Assembly (NCBI GenBank): GCA_035443825.1 | Contig: DAOMNN010000011.1 | Span: forward strand, 1 to 62,759 | From: DAOMNN01 sp035443825 | GTDB taxonomy: Bacteria; Pseudomonadota; Gammaproteobacteria; Burkholderiales; Rhodocyclaceae | Reading direction: 5' to 3' | Length of the DNA stretch: 62,759 nt | Part shown: positions 1 through 8,546 of the stretch, piece after piece | Numbering within the stretch: position 1 is the stretch's first letter | Layout: every line of letters starts with the position of its first letter | The notes under the pieces: model-generated | Told to the model about the DNA's origin: nothing | Database searches by the model: none | Seen by the model: the letters and a program-made list of their open reading frames with translations, nothing else | Translations under genes and position numbers: made by a program

Positions 1-2
1 AT

Positions 3-362
3 GCGAACCTGCGGGTGTGGGTCGAGGGCATGAGCCTCGAAGGGCGCGACATCGAGAAGGGTGTCCTCCTCCCGCTCGGCCAGCCGGCACCGACTGCCCG
101 CGAGCGGCTAGGTGCGATCGGTCTGACGCTGATGACGCTCGGTGACGACGTCCAGGTCGCCGCGGTGCGCTTCGGCAGTCGTGCCGAACGCCTCGGGCTG
201 GAGCAGGGCTTCAGGATCGCCACGATCGAACTGCCCGCAGTCGACCGCCCTGCCAAGGAATGGATCTACATTCCGGCGCTCGCCCTGCTCGCCCTGGTGT
301 GGTTCATGCAGCGGATGCGGATCAGGAAAGAAGGCGTTCGACCGATTTCCGCCAAGGCATAG
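3..362 (+). CDS. TRAP transporter fused permease, C-terminal end (partial)
   Basis: The gene runs in from the left edge; codons from base 3 are open and in frame, so the GTG at 15 is not the true start. The visible 119 residues contain a soluble part (…EGRDIEKGVLLPLG…) resembling the C-terminal DUF3394 domain of fused DctQM-type TRAP permeases, then a hydrophobic segment (IYIPALALLALVWFM) and a basic tail. By family, such proteins are the inner-membrane subunit of sodium-driven organic-acid uptake with a periplasmic binding protein. Substrate is unknown because most of the protein lies outside the window. Confidence 0.6.
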   Translation, partial: ANLRVWVEGMSLEGRDIEKGVLLPLGQPAPTARERLGAIGLTLMTLGDDVQVAAVRFGSRAERLGLEQGFRIATIELPAVDRPAKEWIYIPALALLALVWFMQRMRIRKEGVRPISAKA

Positions 363-549
363 GGCTGCCCCCCGGGGCGGTCGTTCGGGCTACGGCCAGG
401 GAGATCTCACCCCCGCTCCGCCGGGCAGCCCATCCGTATCACGGCATCAGAGGCCGCGAAAAATTCCGTACCGCAGCGAGAATGCGCCCGGGCGTTCCCG
501 GCAAGGCGCAGGGGCGCTCGCAGTAGGTGCGGAATCTTATTGCAGCCTC

Positions 550-1215
550 TCAGCTTGACGATACGCCCGTCAATGCCTCTACCGTCACCTCGTAGCCGGC
601 CTGGCGCAATCCGGCAATCACGGCATCCCGGTCAGATGCCTCGAAGCGGATCATTGCGGTGCGCCCCCCGGCTCCATCGGGCGTGCGCGGAGACACTACC
701 GAAACGATGTAGCCTCCGTGACTGTTCACGGCCGCCAGCAGCGCCGCCAGCTGACCGGCCTGATCCTGAAGGTGCACCGTGATGCGCGTGGCCCCCTCGA
801 TCCAGCACCCTGTGATGTCCAGGAAGAAATCGAGCAGATCGACGCTGGTCACGATTCCAACGACCTTGCCGCCGTCGACCACCGGAAGGCAGCCGATCTT
901 GCTCGGGCGCATCAGTCGGCCCGCCTCCTCGACGAGGGTCCGGGGTGAGCAGGTGACGACCTTCTTGTGCATGATGTCACCGGCGCTGACCTTGTCCAGC
1001 AGATAGTTCACCTCGCCCCGGTCGAGCGTGGTGATCAGCGAGGGTTGCGCCCGCTGCACGTCACGGTTCGAGACGATGCCCACCAGCGCGCCACCGTCGT
1101 CCACGACGGGAAGATGGCGTACCTTCTTGTCCCGCATGAGCTGGGCAATCTGAGCCAGGCGGGCGTCCTGGGTCACCGTCAGCACTTCCTTGGACATAAT
1201 CTGTTCAACGTACAT
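550..1215 (-). CDS. CBS-domain pair with C-terminal ACT domain (AcuB-like)
   Basis: The 221-residue protein has two CBS motifs (about residues 1-60 and 75-135, with the typical HLPVVDD and CLPVVDGG strands) followed by an ACT-like domain (about 140-215, beginning TRITVHLQDQAGQLAAL). CBS pairs bind adenosyl nucleotides and ACT domains bind small ligands, so a cytosolic energy- or metabolite-sensing role is likely. The architecture matches AcuB-like proteins, but no acuA/acuC neighbours are present, so a link to acetoin use is not supported. A GGGGGTG ribosome-binding sequence precedes the ATG. Confidence 0.85.
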   Translation of the reverse strand: MYVEQIMSKEVLTVTQDARLAQIAQLMRDKKVRHLPVVDDGGALVGIVSNRDVQRAQPSLITTLDRGEVNYLLDKVSAGDIMHKKVVTCSPRTLVEEAGRLMRPSKIGCLPVVDGGKVVGIVTSVDLLDFFLDITGCWIEGATRITVHLQDQAGQLAALLAAVNSHGGYIVSVVSPRTPDGAGGRTAMIRFEASDRDAVIAGLRQAGYEVTVEALTGVSSS

Positions 1216-1780
1216 TGCGTGTCACCCCCATTTCCATTCCCATTCGAGTCGTTGCATCGGGGACGAATCCCTCGCGCGTGCGCCAACACGCTGCGCCCAT
1301 GATGACGGGTCCACAGGCGATACATGTCGCCAGATACGTGAAGCCACCCCTGTATCAGTATCAAAGAATAGATGGCGCCGATCAAGCTCTAGTCACAACA
1401 AGTCGACGCATGCGGCGTGTCAGGCGGTTTCGCTAGTGTAATGGTGCGTTCTTGATGAGACATAAGCAATGCCCGGCGCAACAGCCTTGTGGTGGTTGGG
1501 GTTTCGAGGCGTGACTAGCAGGTTCCTTCCCCTTCAACGGGGCGTAGGCGGGGTTTCGCGAAGCGCTGCTTCGCGCCGCCGAAGCGGGCAGGCTGTGCAA
1601 AGCCTGCCCTCCAGGGCAGGATGGGGATGGGTTTTTTGCAGACGCTACGGAGTCCACCCATCCCCACCCCAACCCTCCCCTTGAAGGGGAGGGAGCTTCG
1701 TTGTGCCAACTCAAGTACCACACAGCGTGCAACACTGCACTAGCTAGTTGGACCGTCGAAATGCCCCGTTGTGCGCCACA
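1216..1780. other. 565-bp intergenic stretch
   Basis: No credible gene is seen here. The right half (about 1520-1695) is a palindrome-rich repeat listed separately; the left half should hold the promoter of the CBS-ACT gene. Short open frames on both strands are low-complexity products of the repeat. Confidence 0.6.
1520..1695. repeat. Composite palindromic intergenic repeat (REP/MITE-like)
   Basis: The stretch is a chain of perfect hairpins: CGCGAAGC-gct-GCTTCGCG (1557-1575), GGGCAGGCT-N6-AGCCTGCCC (1586-1609) and CCTGCCCT-cc-AGGGCAGG (1603-1620). It is bounded by a CCTTCAACGGGG-type arm near 1527-1540 and the self-complementary TCCCCTTGAAGGGGA (1676-1690). Repeats with a CCCTCCCCTTGAAGGGG core are common between genes of Rhodocyclales-type betaproteobacteria. 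Its function is unknown; it carries no transposase. Confidence 0.7.
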
Positions 1781-4339
1781 TCATACCGCCGTGACGATGA
1801 CGCGCTGCCGTTCCGCATCGGCATAGAGGACAACCGCTCCCGGATCGACGTCGGCGACGTGCACGACATCCGCCCACCGTTCGGCATCCTGCACAAGTTC
1901 CTTCAGGCGATTGGGCAGGCGGTGAATAGCAACCTCGTCGATCGCGTTGCCAGCCTTGTTCGGGAACAGCGCGAAGTAAAGCATGTCCGCTTCGATCAAC
2001 TCGTTGATGAAATGCGTGCCGAGCGAGACGTCGGGAATCAGATTCTCGTGCATCGCGACGATCTCGCACAATGCTGCAACGTGGTTGATCTCGGCAAACG
2101 CGACAGGAATGCCGAGCCACGGGTCACGTGAGCCCCAGCGGCCGGGGCCGAGCACCAGCAACGTCCGATTGTCGCTGACGCGGTTGATCCTGCCGATGAG
2201 CCGCGTGACGGCAAGTCGATCGGCCTGGTTCAGGTGCCCGTATGCGGCAGGTGTGACATATACGATGCGATCGGGCCGGATCACCCGGCTCGGACCGATC
2301 ACCGCACCCTGAGATGCAACCAGGCGCGGGACATCTTCGGGCGGATCCACGGTCGCGCCGCCCTCCACATCGCGAACCTGCATGGGCCGGCACTGGAGTA
2401 CGTTGATGCGATAGGCACCATCGGCAAGCACGTTGAGCGCGAACTCGATCTCGACGGGGTGCCGGTAGGCGGCGTGAAGCCTCGCCAGTATGAGGCGCAG
2501 GTCGGTCACGAAAGGCGTCCGCTCGATCAGCCCGTCGAAGGTCAGGAACGGCGGCGCCCCGGGCTTTTTCGTCGACGTGAACAACTCAAGCGGAAAGTCC
2601 GGCTGCCCCGCCACGAACTCCGCGAAAGCACCCGAAACGAGCCGATTCTCCCGCAGGTCGAGTGCATCCATGCGGCGCTGGGCGTAGCGTGCGATTGATC
2701 CAAAGCTGGTTTCCGGACGCAGATCAGGAGCATTGAGTGCGATCAATCGCGTGTAGTCGTCGTCGGCACGGTCTACTGCGCGAGTGCCCAGACCGGCCAC
2801 GAGACGCACCACTCCCGCGCGCATGTCGATTTTCGGATTCCATGGATACGGATTGAACGAAAGGCCCACGCCCGCGGCATGCGGGTGAAAGTAGCGCGCG
2901 CCGGCAGTGCCCGACACCCGCATGATCAGAAGGGCCATCTGCTCATGCTCGGCCAGCAGCCCACGGCGTTCACGGTAGCGCAGCGCCTGCTCGCTGAGCG
3001 TGCTCGCATAGACCTGACGCACCGCATCGAGCAGATCGGCAAGCCGCTTCTCGCGGGGACCCTGGTTCACACAGAAGACGCTGTCGTACTGCCCGGCGAA
3101 GGCGTTGCCATAGCGGTCCTCGAGTCGCGAGCTGGAACGCACGATGAACGGCCACTCGCCGAAGTAATCCAGCATGCCCTCGAACTGCTTGATCGTCGCG
3201 GACGGGAAACTCCCGCCCATGATGCGCTCGTGCGCCTCGTCGAGTTCCTTCAGAAAGGTCGCCGGGTCCCGTTGCCGGCGGCGGATCCACCAAACGCCGT
3301 TGTGCACCAGGAAGGTGTCGAACACGACCGTACCGACGTAGAACGAGTCATGCGCCTCCAGCCTCGCGTGCAGTTCCGGTGCGTCGCTGCGCAGAATGGC
3401 CCGTGCCATCAACATGCCCAGGGCCTTGCCACCGATCGAGCCGATCCCGATCATGCGGTCGCGAACCGCGAGGAGATCGTCGAGGTTCAGATACTGGTCG
3501 ATCAGTCTTGCCATCTCCGGGTCGTCGGGGAAGACCAGCTGCGCCAGGCGCCCGAACCAGTCCGCTTCCGCGGCAGGATCCGGGCGCCCCGCACGGCGCA
3601 GCGCGACGACCCGGCGTGCCCTGGCGAAATGTCGCTGCCAGTGCCCTGTGAAGACGTTGCTCTCCAGTCCTGGCCATTCCGAGCCGGCAAGAATCTCGGA
3701 AACCGTCCCGCTGTCGACGACCGGGCGAAAGGCGTCTCCCTCCCACGCGTGGATCAGATTCATCGCCGCAGCCGAGCGGTGCTGCACCTTGATCGGCCTG
3801 ATGTACATGCGTCCGCGACAGTGGAACACATCGAGCAGAAACTGCGTGGTATCGGTGATCATCTCCATCGCGGCGCGCGCGTGCGTATTGCGGTACACGC
3901 CGAAGTAGGTGACGGTGTCGAGATCGAACAGGCGGGGACAGGTCAGCCGGAAGAAGTTGCCCATCATCCGGTCCGACTGCCAGGCGTCTGCAAGCGAGGA
4001 CAGGCAGTCGAACACGTACATGGTCTCGGGGCCCGCCGCCTCGATGACGGTGTGCACCTGGTCAACGAAGGCGTCGAAGCCGTCACCCGGCTGGGGATGG
4101 TGGATCTCGGCGCCGCTATCGTCGGAGAGCAGCGGCAGATGCGAGGCAAAGCGGAAGTAGATCAGCCTGCGTTGTTGTCGGCGCGCCGCCTCCGCGTAGG
4201 GCGTGACGAGGGCCAGATACTCGTCCAGGGTCTGTATCTGCCAGACGATATTGTCCCCGCGTTCCACCCCGCAAAGAACCGCATCGAGTCCGGGCAGACC
4301 GGTGGTAGGGGCGAAGGACAATGCACCAGCGGGTTCCAT
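1781..4339 (-). CDS. PEP/pyruvate-binding (PPDK_N) protein without phosphohistidine or PEP-utilizer domain
   Basis: The protein has 852 residues. Residues 1-215 form an N-terminal domain that loosely resembles a RecA/KaiC fold but shows no Walker A lysine motif (GVERGDN at the loop). From about 295 to 685 it follows the ATP-grasp/pyruvate phosphate dikinase N-terminal family: GSIGGKALGML near 300-310, RSSSRLEDRYGNAFAGQYDS near 401-420, then EIEFALN and LQCRP strands. The tail (690-852) has LVLGPGRWGSRDPWLG. Enzymes that make PEP also need a phosphohistidine domain and a PEP/pyruvate TIM barrel, which are both absent, so it cannot be a complete PEP synthase. A partner-dependent phosphotransferase or signalling role is possible. 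Confidence 0.75.
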   Translation of the reverse strand: MEPAGALSFAPTTGLPGLDAVLCGVERGDNIVWQIQTLDEYLALVTPYAEAARRQQRRLIYFRFASHLPLLSDDSGAEIHHPQPGDGFDAFVDQVHTVIEAAGPETMYVFDCLSSLADAWQSDRMMGNFFRLTCPRLFDLDTVTYFGVYRNTHARAAMEMITDTTQFLLDVFHCRGRMYIRPIKVQHRSAAAMNLIHAWEGDAFRPVVDSGTVSEILAGSEWPGLESNVFTGHWQRHFARARRVVALRRAGRPDPAAEADWFGRLAQLVFPDDPEMARLIDQYLNLDDLLAVRDRMIGIGSIGGKALGMLMARAILRSDAPELHARLEAHDSFYVGTVVFDTFLVHNGVWWIRRRQRDPATFLKELDEAHERIMGGSFPSATIKQFEGMLDYFGEWPFIVRSSSRLEDRYGNAFAGQYDSVFCVNQGPREKRLADLLDAVRQVYASTLSEQALRYRERRGLLAEHEQMALLIMRVSGTAGARYFHPHAAGVGLSFNPYPWNPKIDMRAGVVRLVAGLGTRAVDRADDDYTRLIALNAPDLRPETSFGSIARYAQRRMDALDLRENRLVSGAFAEFVAGQPDFPLELFTSTKKPGAPPFLTFDGLIERTPFVTDLRLILARLHAAYRHPVEIEFALNVLADGAYRINVLQCRPMQVRDVEGGATVDPPEDVPRLVASQGAVIGPSRVIRPDRIVYVTPAAYGHLNQADRLAVTRLIGRINRVSDNRTLLVLGPGRWGSRDPWLGIPVAFAEINHVAALCEIVAMHENLIPDVSLGTHFINELIEADMLYFALFPNKAGNAIDEVAIHRLPNRLKELVQDAERWADVVHVADVDPGAVVLYADAERQRVIVTAV

Positions 4340-4376
4340 CTCGATACCCTATCGCGCGATGCGTGCCATGTACACA

Positions 4377-5393
4377 TTACACGCGCAGCAGTGCCACCTT
4401 CAGCGGCGCCTTGCCGTCCGGACTCGGAAAGTCTGCCTCCGGCTCGATCCACTCGATCGCGTGCAGCGACCGGCCAGCCTTCCTCGCGCTGCGCTCGAGC
4501 TGGTCGATCCATGTCTCACGCGCCACCTGTGCAACGTTGTTGGTGCAGATCAGCGTCCCCCCTTCGGCGGTGCAAAGCAGCGCAGGCTTGAACAATGCCG
4601 GGTAGTCGTTGACGAGATCAACGACACCGAACGGACTCCTGGCATAGCGCGGCGGATCGACGCAGACCAGGTCGAACTGTCTCGCTGCGAGCATGGGGAA
4701 AGGCGGCAGGCGCTTGCCGCGCACCACCTGCGGCTGGCCGATGCCGGACAGCTGGCGCAGGGCGGCGAATGCATCGCTCTTGACGAAGCGCACCCGAATC
4801 GGCAGCGCGTTCAGTCGTGCGTTCTCCTTGCCCACCGCAAGACCGGACTCGGAGAAATCCACATTCACCACATGCCGTGCGCCCGCCCGGGCGGCAACGA
4901 TGCCGACGCCACACGTGTAGGCGAACACATTCAGCAGCGCCTTGCCAGACGCCTCCCGCATCACCCGGCGGCGGGTCGCGCGCAGGTCGAGGAAGAGCCA
5001 TGGATCCTGACCGGCATGACGCGCCTGGAATCGGTAACGAACCCCCATCTCGCGAAACTCGCGTGCTTCGTGCGCAATCACGCTGTGCTCGGGCGTGAGC
5101 TGATTGGAAACGCGGGAGTTCGACTGACTGCGATCGTTCCAGATCACCGGGAAACCGGGATGAACGGTGGCGTAGAACGCTTCGAGATCGGACAATTCGC
5201 CGCTCGTCAGGGGGCGATGAAATGTCTGTACCAGTACGAGACCGCCATACCGGTCGATCGTCAGCCCGGGGAATCCCTCGACACTGCCGTGAAAGAGCCG
5301 GTAGGCATCGGTGCCCTCCGCTTCGAGCCCCTCGATCAGGGCGGCACGGGCACCGAGGGCGGCAGCAAGGAGGTCGACGAGGGAAGATGCCAT
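4377..5393 (-). CDS. Class I SAM-dependent methyltransferase, RlmI/RlmK-like
   Basis: The protein (338 residues) starts with the substrate-recognition domain typical of the RlmI group (GFPGLTIDRYGG, about 43-54) but lacks the usual N-terminal PUA domain. The Rossmann fold follows: NVFAYTCGVGIVAA motif I near 185, VVNVDF motif II, and CVDPPRYA motif IV near 260. The later strand reads LICTNN where m5C enzymes usually have a catalytic SCS-H, and where RlmK-type m7G enzymes have a SNN-type sequence. It very likely methylates rRNA using S-adenosylmethionine, but the target base is uncertain. The ATG at 5393 is the first good start. Confidence 0.75.
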   Translation of the reverse strand: MASSLVDLLAAALGARAALIEGLEAEGTDAYRLFHGSVEGFPGLTIDRYGGLVLVQTFHRPLTSGELSDLEAFYATVHPGFPVIWNDRSQSNSRVSNQLTPEHSVIAHEAREFREMGVRYRFQARHAGQDPWLFLDLRATRRRVMREASGKALLNVFAYTCGVGIVAARAGARHVVNVDFSESGLAVGKENARLNALPIRVRFVKSDAFAALRQLSGIGQPQVVRGKRLPPFPMLAARQFDLVCVDPPRYARSPFGVVDLVNDYPALFKPALLCTAEGGTLICTNNVAQVARETWIDQLERSARKAGRSLHAIEWIEPEADFPSPDGKAPLKVALLRV

Positions 5394-5589
5394 GAATCGG
5401 GCCTTGGGGTGAGATCTTGGGTGCCGCCCATGATAGACGCCTGCAGCGGGATTTGTTACCGCCGGTCGGCGGTCGAGCCTGTCCGCGAGGCGGGTGCATT
5501 CCCGCGAGCGAGCGCACCTCTGCGACTCGACTATGCTGAGAGGGGGAGGGATAGCAACCGGAACTCAACCAACAGGAGGACAACAGCGC

Positions 5590-6066
5590 ATGAACACGAC
5601 AGTATGCCGACAATGCAGTGCAGACACCTCGCTGACACACTTCGACCGCCTTGACGGCGAAGATGGTGATGTGCACGTGTCGATCCAGGGCCTGACCGCG
5701 CTCGATTGTGCCAACGGGCACAAGCGATTCCTGACCCCTGACTTTCCGCTGAAGTTCGTCGAAACCCTGCTCAAATCCGATGATCTCGTGTCCGCTCCGC
5801 CCGCAGTCGAGAAGGGCTTCTTCCGCAAGCGCCCGCACTGCCCGGACTGCGGGAAGGAACTCCCGGACGCGCCGAGTTCGACCGCCAGTGCGCGCACCGA
5901 TCTCGAACTGGCCGAAGCGGAGCCGATCGCGGTCGAGGTGGCATTGCCGCTCTACCGTTGTCCCGGGTGCAATCAGGAAACGACGCTCCCCAGGCGGGGC
6001 ATCGAACACGGGGTCATGCAGGCCGTGGCGAATGCCTTCCGCAGCGCGGATATTCCGCCGGGCTGA
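5590..6066 (+). CDS. Zinc-ribbon protein of unknown function
   Basis: The start was set at 5590 because AACAGGAGGAC lies just upstream; an earlier in-frame ATG at 5494 has no such site. The 158-residue product has three CxxC pairs (CRQC near residue 6, CPDC near 85, CPGC near 120), consistent with two or three small zinc-ribbon knuckles. There is no signal peptide or membrane helix, so it should be cytosolic. No specific family is recognised. The gene is followed closely by the secreted hydrolase-like gene at 6122. Confidence 0.7.
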   Translation: MNTTVCRQCSADTSLTHFDRLDGEDGDVHVSIQGLTALDCANGHKRFLTPDFPLKFVETLLKSDDLVSAPPAVEKGFFRKRPHCPDCGKELPDAPSSTASARTDLELAEAEPIAVEVALPLYRCPGCNQETTLPRRGIEHGVMQAVANAFRSADIPPG

Positions 6067-6121
6067 CTGACCCGACGGTGAGAATATAATCGACCTCACC
6101 CAACACGACCGGAGTTCGACC

Positions 6122-6991
6122 ATGCCCGCACGGCTCATGCGACTGCTTGCCGCTACCCTGGCATTTTGCTTCATCAATGCCTCGGCCCAGGACTTCGGCT
6201 ACCGGGACGACGCGCACGACTGGCACGACGACGCCTGGTGGAAGCAGGGCACCCTGGACGAACCGGCCAATCATCCCGTCGAAGTGAGCTGGAGCGAGTA
6301 TGAGCGCGACGGTTACTCCTTCCCGGTCATGGTTGCCCGTCCCGCCGACGGAGAACGGCACCCGGCCGTGCTGTTCGGGCACGGCCGGCGTGGCCTGGAC
6401 GACCTGATCCAGTTGCATGTCAAACGCCTCGCCGCTCGCGGATTCGTCGTGGTGGCGCCGGACCTGTATATCGGGCGATTCATCACCACGCATCCGATCC
6501 AGCACGATTACGAGACGGAGGGCGACTTCAACGCCGCGCTGGACGTCCTCCTTGCGCGAGACGATATCCGCGGGCGCAAGGCGTGCGTGTACTCGCATAC
6601 CCGCGGCGGATACTACGCCCTGAAGATGGCAGTCAGTCTCGCCCGTCAGGAGGCGGAGCTGGCGTGCTACGTTTCGTATTATCCGCACCTGCAGGATCCC
6701 AATGCCCCCGAAGCAATGCAGGTTTACCAATACGCCCAGGAGGTCGAGCAACTGGCGATTCCCACGCTGATCTTCGTTGGCGAGAACGAGCAATACCAGC
6801 GCGCACGGGGCATCCACATGGCGGTCGACGCCCTACGCAAACTCGAGCGCCCCGCGCAACTGGTGGTCTACCCCGGCGTGGGCCGCGGCTTCGATTTCCG
6901 CCCCCCCGCGGTCCGGACCTTCGCCGACGACCTGGCGGCCCGCGACGCCATCCAGCGCGCTGCCCGGTTCATGCACGAGCACCTGAAATAG
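6122..6991 (+). CDS. Exported dienelactone-hydrolase-fold protein, catalytic triad apparently lost
   Basis: A 22-residue signal peptide ends at ASA-QDF, so the 289-residue protein is probably periplasmic. The fold follows the dienelactone hydrolase family: oxyanion region FGHGRRGLDD (85-94), elbow YSHTRGGYYAL (157-167), IFVGENEQY (218-225) and GVGRGFDF (252-259). In active members these positions read G-x-C/S-x-G-G, an Asp after the VG strand, and G-H-G-F. Here the nucleophile site is Thr160, the acid site has Glu221/Asn222 and the histidine site is Arg255. It may be a pseudoenzyme or binding protein. A strong terminator follows at 7035-7087. Confidence 0.75.
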   Translation: MPARLMRLLAATLAFCFINASAQDFGYRDDAHDWHDDAWWKQGTLDEPANHPVEVSWSEYERDGYSFPVMVARPADGERHPAVLFGHGRRGLDDLIQLHVKRLAARGFVVVAPDLYIGRFITTHPIQHDYETEGDFNAALDVLLARDDIRGRKACVYSHTRGGYYALKMAVSLARQEAELACYVSYYPHLQDPNAPEAMQVYQYAQEVEQLAIPTLIFVGENEQYQRARGIHMAVDALRKLERPAQLVVYPGVGRGFDFRPPAVRTFADDLAARDAIQRAARFMHEHLK

Positions 6992-7034
6992 GTCGCACAC
7001 CCGCACCCTCGGGCGCAAGCCAACGAACCGGCGC

Positions 7035-7087
7035 GGCGCACCGCCCTGCCGCGACGCGGCAGCGGCATGCGCCACCGCCTTTTTTTT
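7035..7087 (+). terminator. Rho-independent terminator after the hydrolase-like gene
   Basis: The outer stem GGCGCA/TGCGCC (7035-7040 with 7068-7073) encloses CTGCCGC-gac-GCGGCAG (7046-7062). A run of eight T residues follows at 7080-7087. Confidence 0.75.
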
Positions 7088-7181
7088 CCGCTCCGATGTC
7101 GATCCCTCCAGCGCCGACCCGTCGTACTTTCAGTGGCGTGGAGGATTCCGCGACCATTGACTACACTCATCGGAGGACACC

Positions 7182-7550
7182 ATGAGATTCCTGATCATCG
7201 TGAAGGCCACGGCCGAATCGGAAGCAGGTGCGCTGCCCGACGAGGGTCTCATCGCAAGCATGGCGGCGTATCACGAGGAACTGGCCTGCGCCGGCGCACT
7301 GCTCGACGCCGCGGGCTTGCGCCCGAGTGCGGCCGGATGGCGAGTACGCCATGACGGGAACCGTCGAACGGTGATCCAGGGTCCGTTCGACGGGCATGAG
7401 GACCTGATCGCGGGATACACGCTGATCCAGGCCAGGTCGCGCGAGGAAGCGCTCGAATGGGCACGCCGCTTCCCGAACCCTCGGGGCGAAGGCCTGAGCG
7501 CGGAGATCGAGGTGCGGCAGTTGCACGAACCCGACGAGATTCCGCCATGA
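7182..7550 (+). CDS. YciI-related (DGPF) protein 1
   Basis: The 122-residue cytosolic protein shows the YCII/DGPF pattern: MRFLIIVKA first strand, the signature QGPFDGHEDLIAGY (about 66-79), and the helix SREEALEWARRFP. The family adopts a ferredoxin-like fold with a conserved His/Asp pocket; the reaction is not established. In many bacteria, DGPF proteins are encoded beside ECF42 sigma factors and are controlled by them, and the same arrangement is seen here with the sigma factor at 8543. A GGAGGAC site precedes the ATG. Confidence 0.85.
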   Translation: MRFLIIVKATAESEAGALPDEGLIASMAAYHEELACAGALLDAAGLRPSAAGWRVRHDGNRRTVIQGPFDGHEDLIAGYTLIQARSREEALEWARRFPNPRGEGLSAEIEVRQLHEPDEIPP

Positions 7551-7696
7551 CATGGCTTGAAGCGCTCCCGGAAGCGGGGCCGCGCGCCCTGAACGGCGAG
7601 GCTTCGTTCCAGAATGTCGATTTCGGCACAGCCCGTGCGTCGTACTTGGTGCGATGCCCTCCAGGTGCGCATCGCCAACATGCGAAGGAGACCACC

Positions 7697-8158
7697 ATGA
7701 CTTCTGTTTCACCCATTCCCGCCGACATGCGGTCGATAACGCCGCACCTCGTCTGTGCCGGAGCCGCGGATGCGATCGATTTCTACGCCCGGGCATTCGG
7801 CGCCGTCGAACTGTTTCGCATGCCAGGTCCCGACGGCCGGCTGTATCACGCCCAGATCAGGATTGGTGATTCGACACTGATGATCGCGGACGAAATGTCC
7901 GAATGCGGATCGGTCGGCCCGCTTTCGTTGAAGGGCTCGCCGGTGACGATCCATCTGTACGTCGCGGACGTGGATGCGACCGTCGCACGGGCTGTTGCTG
8001 CCGGCGCCCGCGTCACCATGCCGGTCGCCGACATGTTCTGGGGCGACCGCTACGCCCGCCTCGAAGATCCCTTCGGCCACCAGTGGTCGGTCGCGACCCA
8101 CATCCGCGACGTGAGCCCGGACGAGATGGCTGCCGCGTTCGCACGCGAGTTCGCCTGA
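7697..8158 (+). CDS. VOC-superfamily (PhnB/glyoxalase-like) protein
   Basis: The ATG at 7697, preceded by GAAGGAG, gives 153 residues and the natural start of the domain (ITPHLVCAGAADAIDFYARAFGA). Another in-frame ATG at 7547 overlaps the stop of the previous gene as ATGA and would add 50 residues that look non-domain; coupling from it cannot be excluded. The protein has the paired beta-alpha-beta-beta-beta modules of the vicinal oxygen chelate superfamily, ending FGDR/DPFGHQWSVATH, closest to PhnB-like proteins of unknown reaction. It lies between two DGPF genes in the sigma-factor module. Confidence 0.85.
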   Translation: MTSVSPIPADMRSITPHLVCAGAADAIDFYARAFGAVELFRMPGPDGRLYHAQIRIGDSTLMIADEMSECGSVGPLSLKGSPVTIHLYVADVDATVARAVAAGARVTMPVADMFWGDRYARLEDPFGHQWSVATHIRDVSPDEMAAAFAREFA

Positions 8159-8189
8159 AGCCCCGCCGCGCGAGGCAGGAGAAAGTCTT

Positions 8190-8546
8190 ATGAAATATCT
8201 GTTGTTGATCGCCGAGCCGCGCGGCCAGAGGACGACGCGCACCGAGGACGAGGGGCGCGAGCTGTACCGGCAGATGCTCGACTTCGGCCAGGAACTCCAG
8301 AACAGCGGTCAGTTGGTGGCCAGCGAATCGCTGCGCCCCGACGAGCATGCGGTGCGCATCAGTGCGCCCGAAGGCACACCCCGGCTGCTCGATGGACCGT
8401 TTGCCGAAGCCAGGGAGATGATCGGCGGCTTCTTCCTCATCGACGTCGCGACCCGCGACGAAGCGATCGCGATCGCCGGCCGCTGCCCGGCAGCCGGCTG
8501 GGCGACCGTGGAAGTGCGCGAATGCGCGCCCTGCTACGTTCAATGA
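8190..8546 (+). CDS. YciI-related (DGPF) protein 2
   Basis: The product has 118 residues with MKYLLLIAEP first strand, LLDGPFAEAREMIGGFFLIDV signature region (about 66-86) and the helix TRDEAIAIAGRCP. It is a paralogue of the gene at 7182 with a canonical DGPF motif. Its stop overlaps the preferred start of the ECF sigma factor by four bases (ATGA at 8543-8546), which indicates translational coupling. An AGGAGAAAG site precedes the start. Confidence 0.88.
   Translation: MKYLLLIAEPRGQRTTRTEDEGRELYRQMLDFGQELQNSGQLVASESLRPDEHAVRISAPEGTPRLLDGPFAEAREMIGGFFLIDVATRDEAIAIAGRCPAAGWATVEVRECAPCYVQ

Noticed and set aside
1433..1735. Open frames on both strands inside the intergenic repeat
   Set aside because: They are made of the palindromic repeat, are low in complexity and have no ribosome-binding site.
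1781..4339. Calling this gene a PEP synthase (ppsA)
   Set aside because: The phosphohistidine and PEP/pyruvate TIM-barrel domains are not present.
2879..4591. A 570-codon plus-strand open frame opposite the PPDK-type gene
   Set aside because: It is the antisense shadow of a gene with clear domain motifs; high GC makes long antisense frames common.
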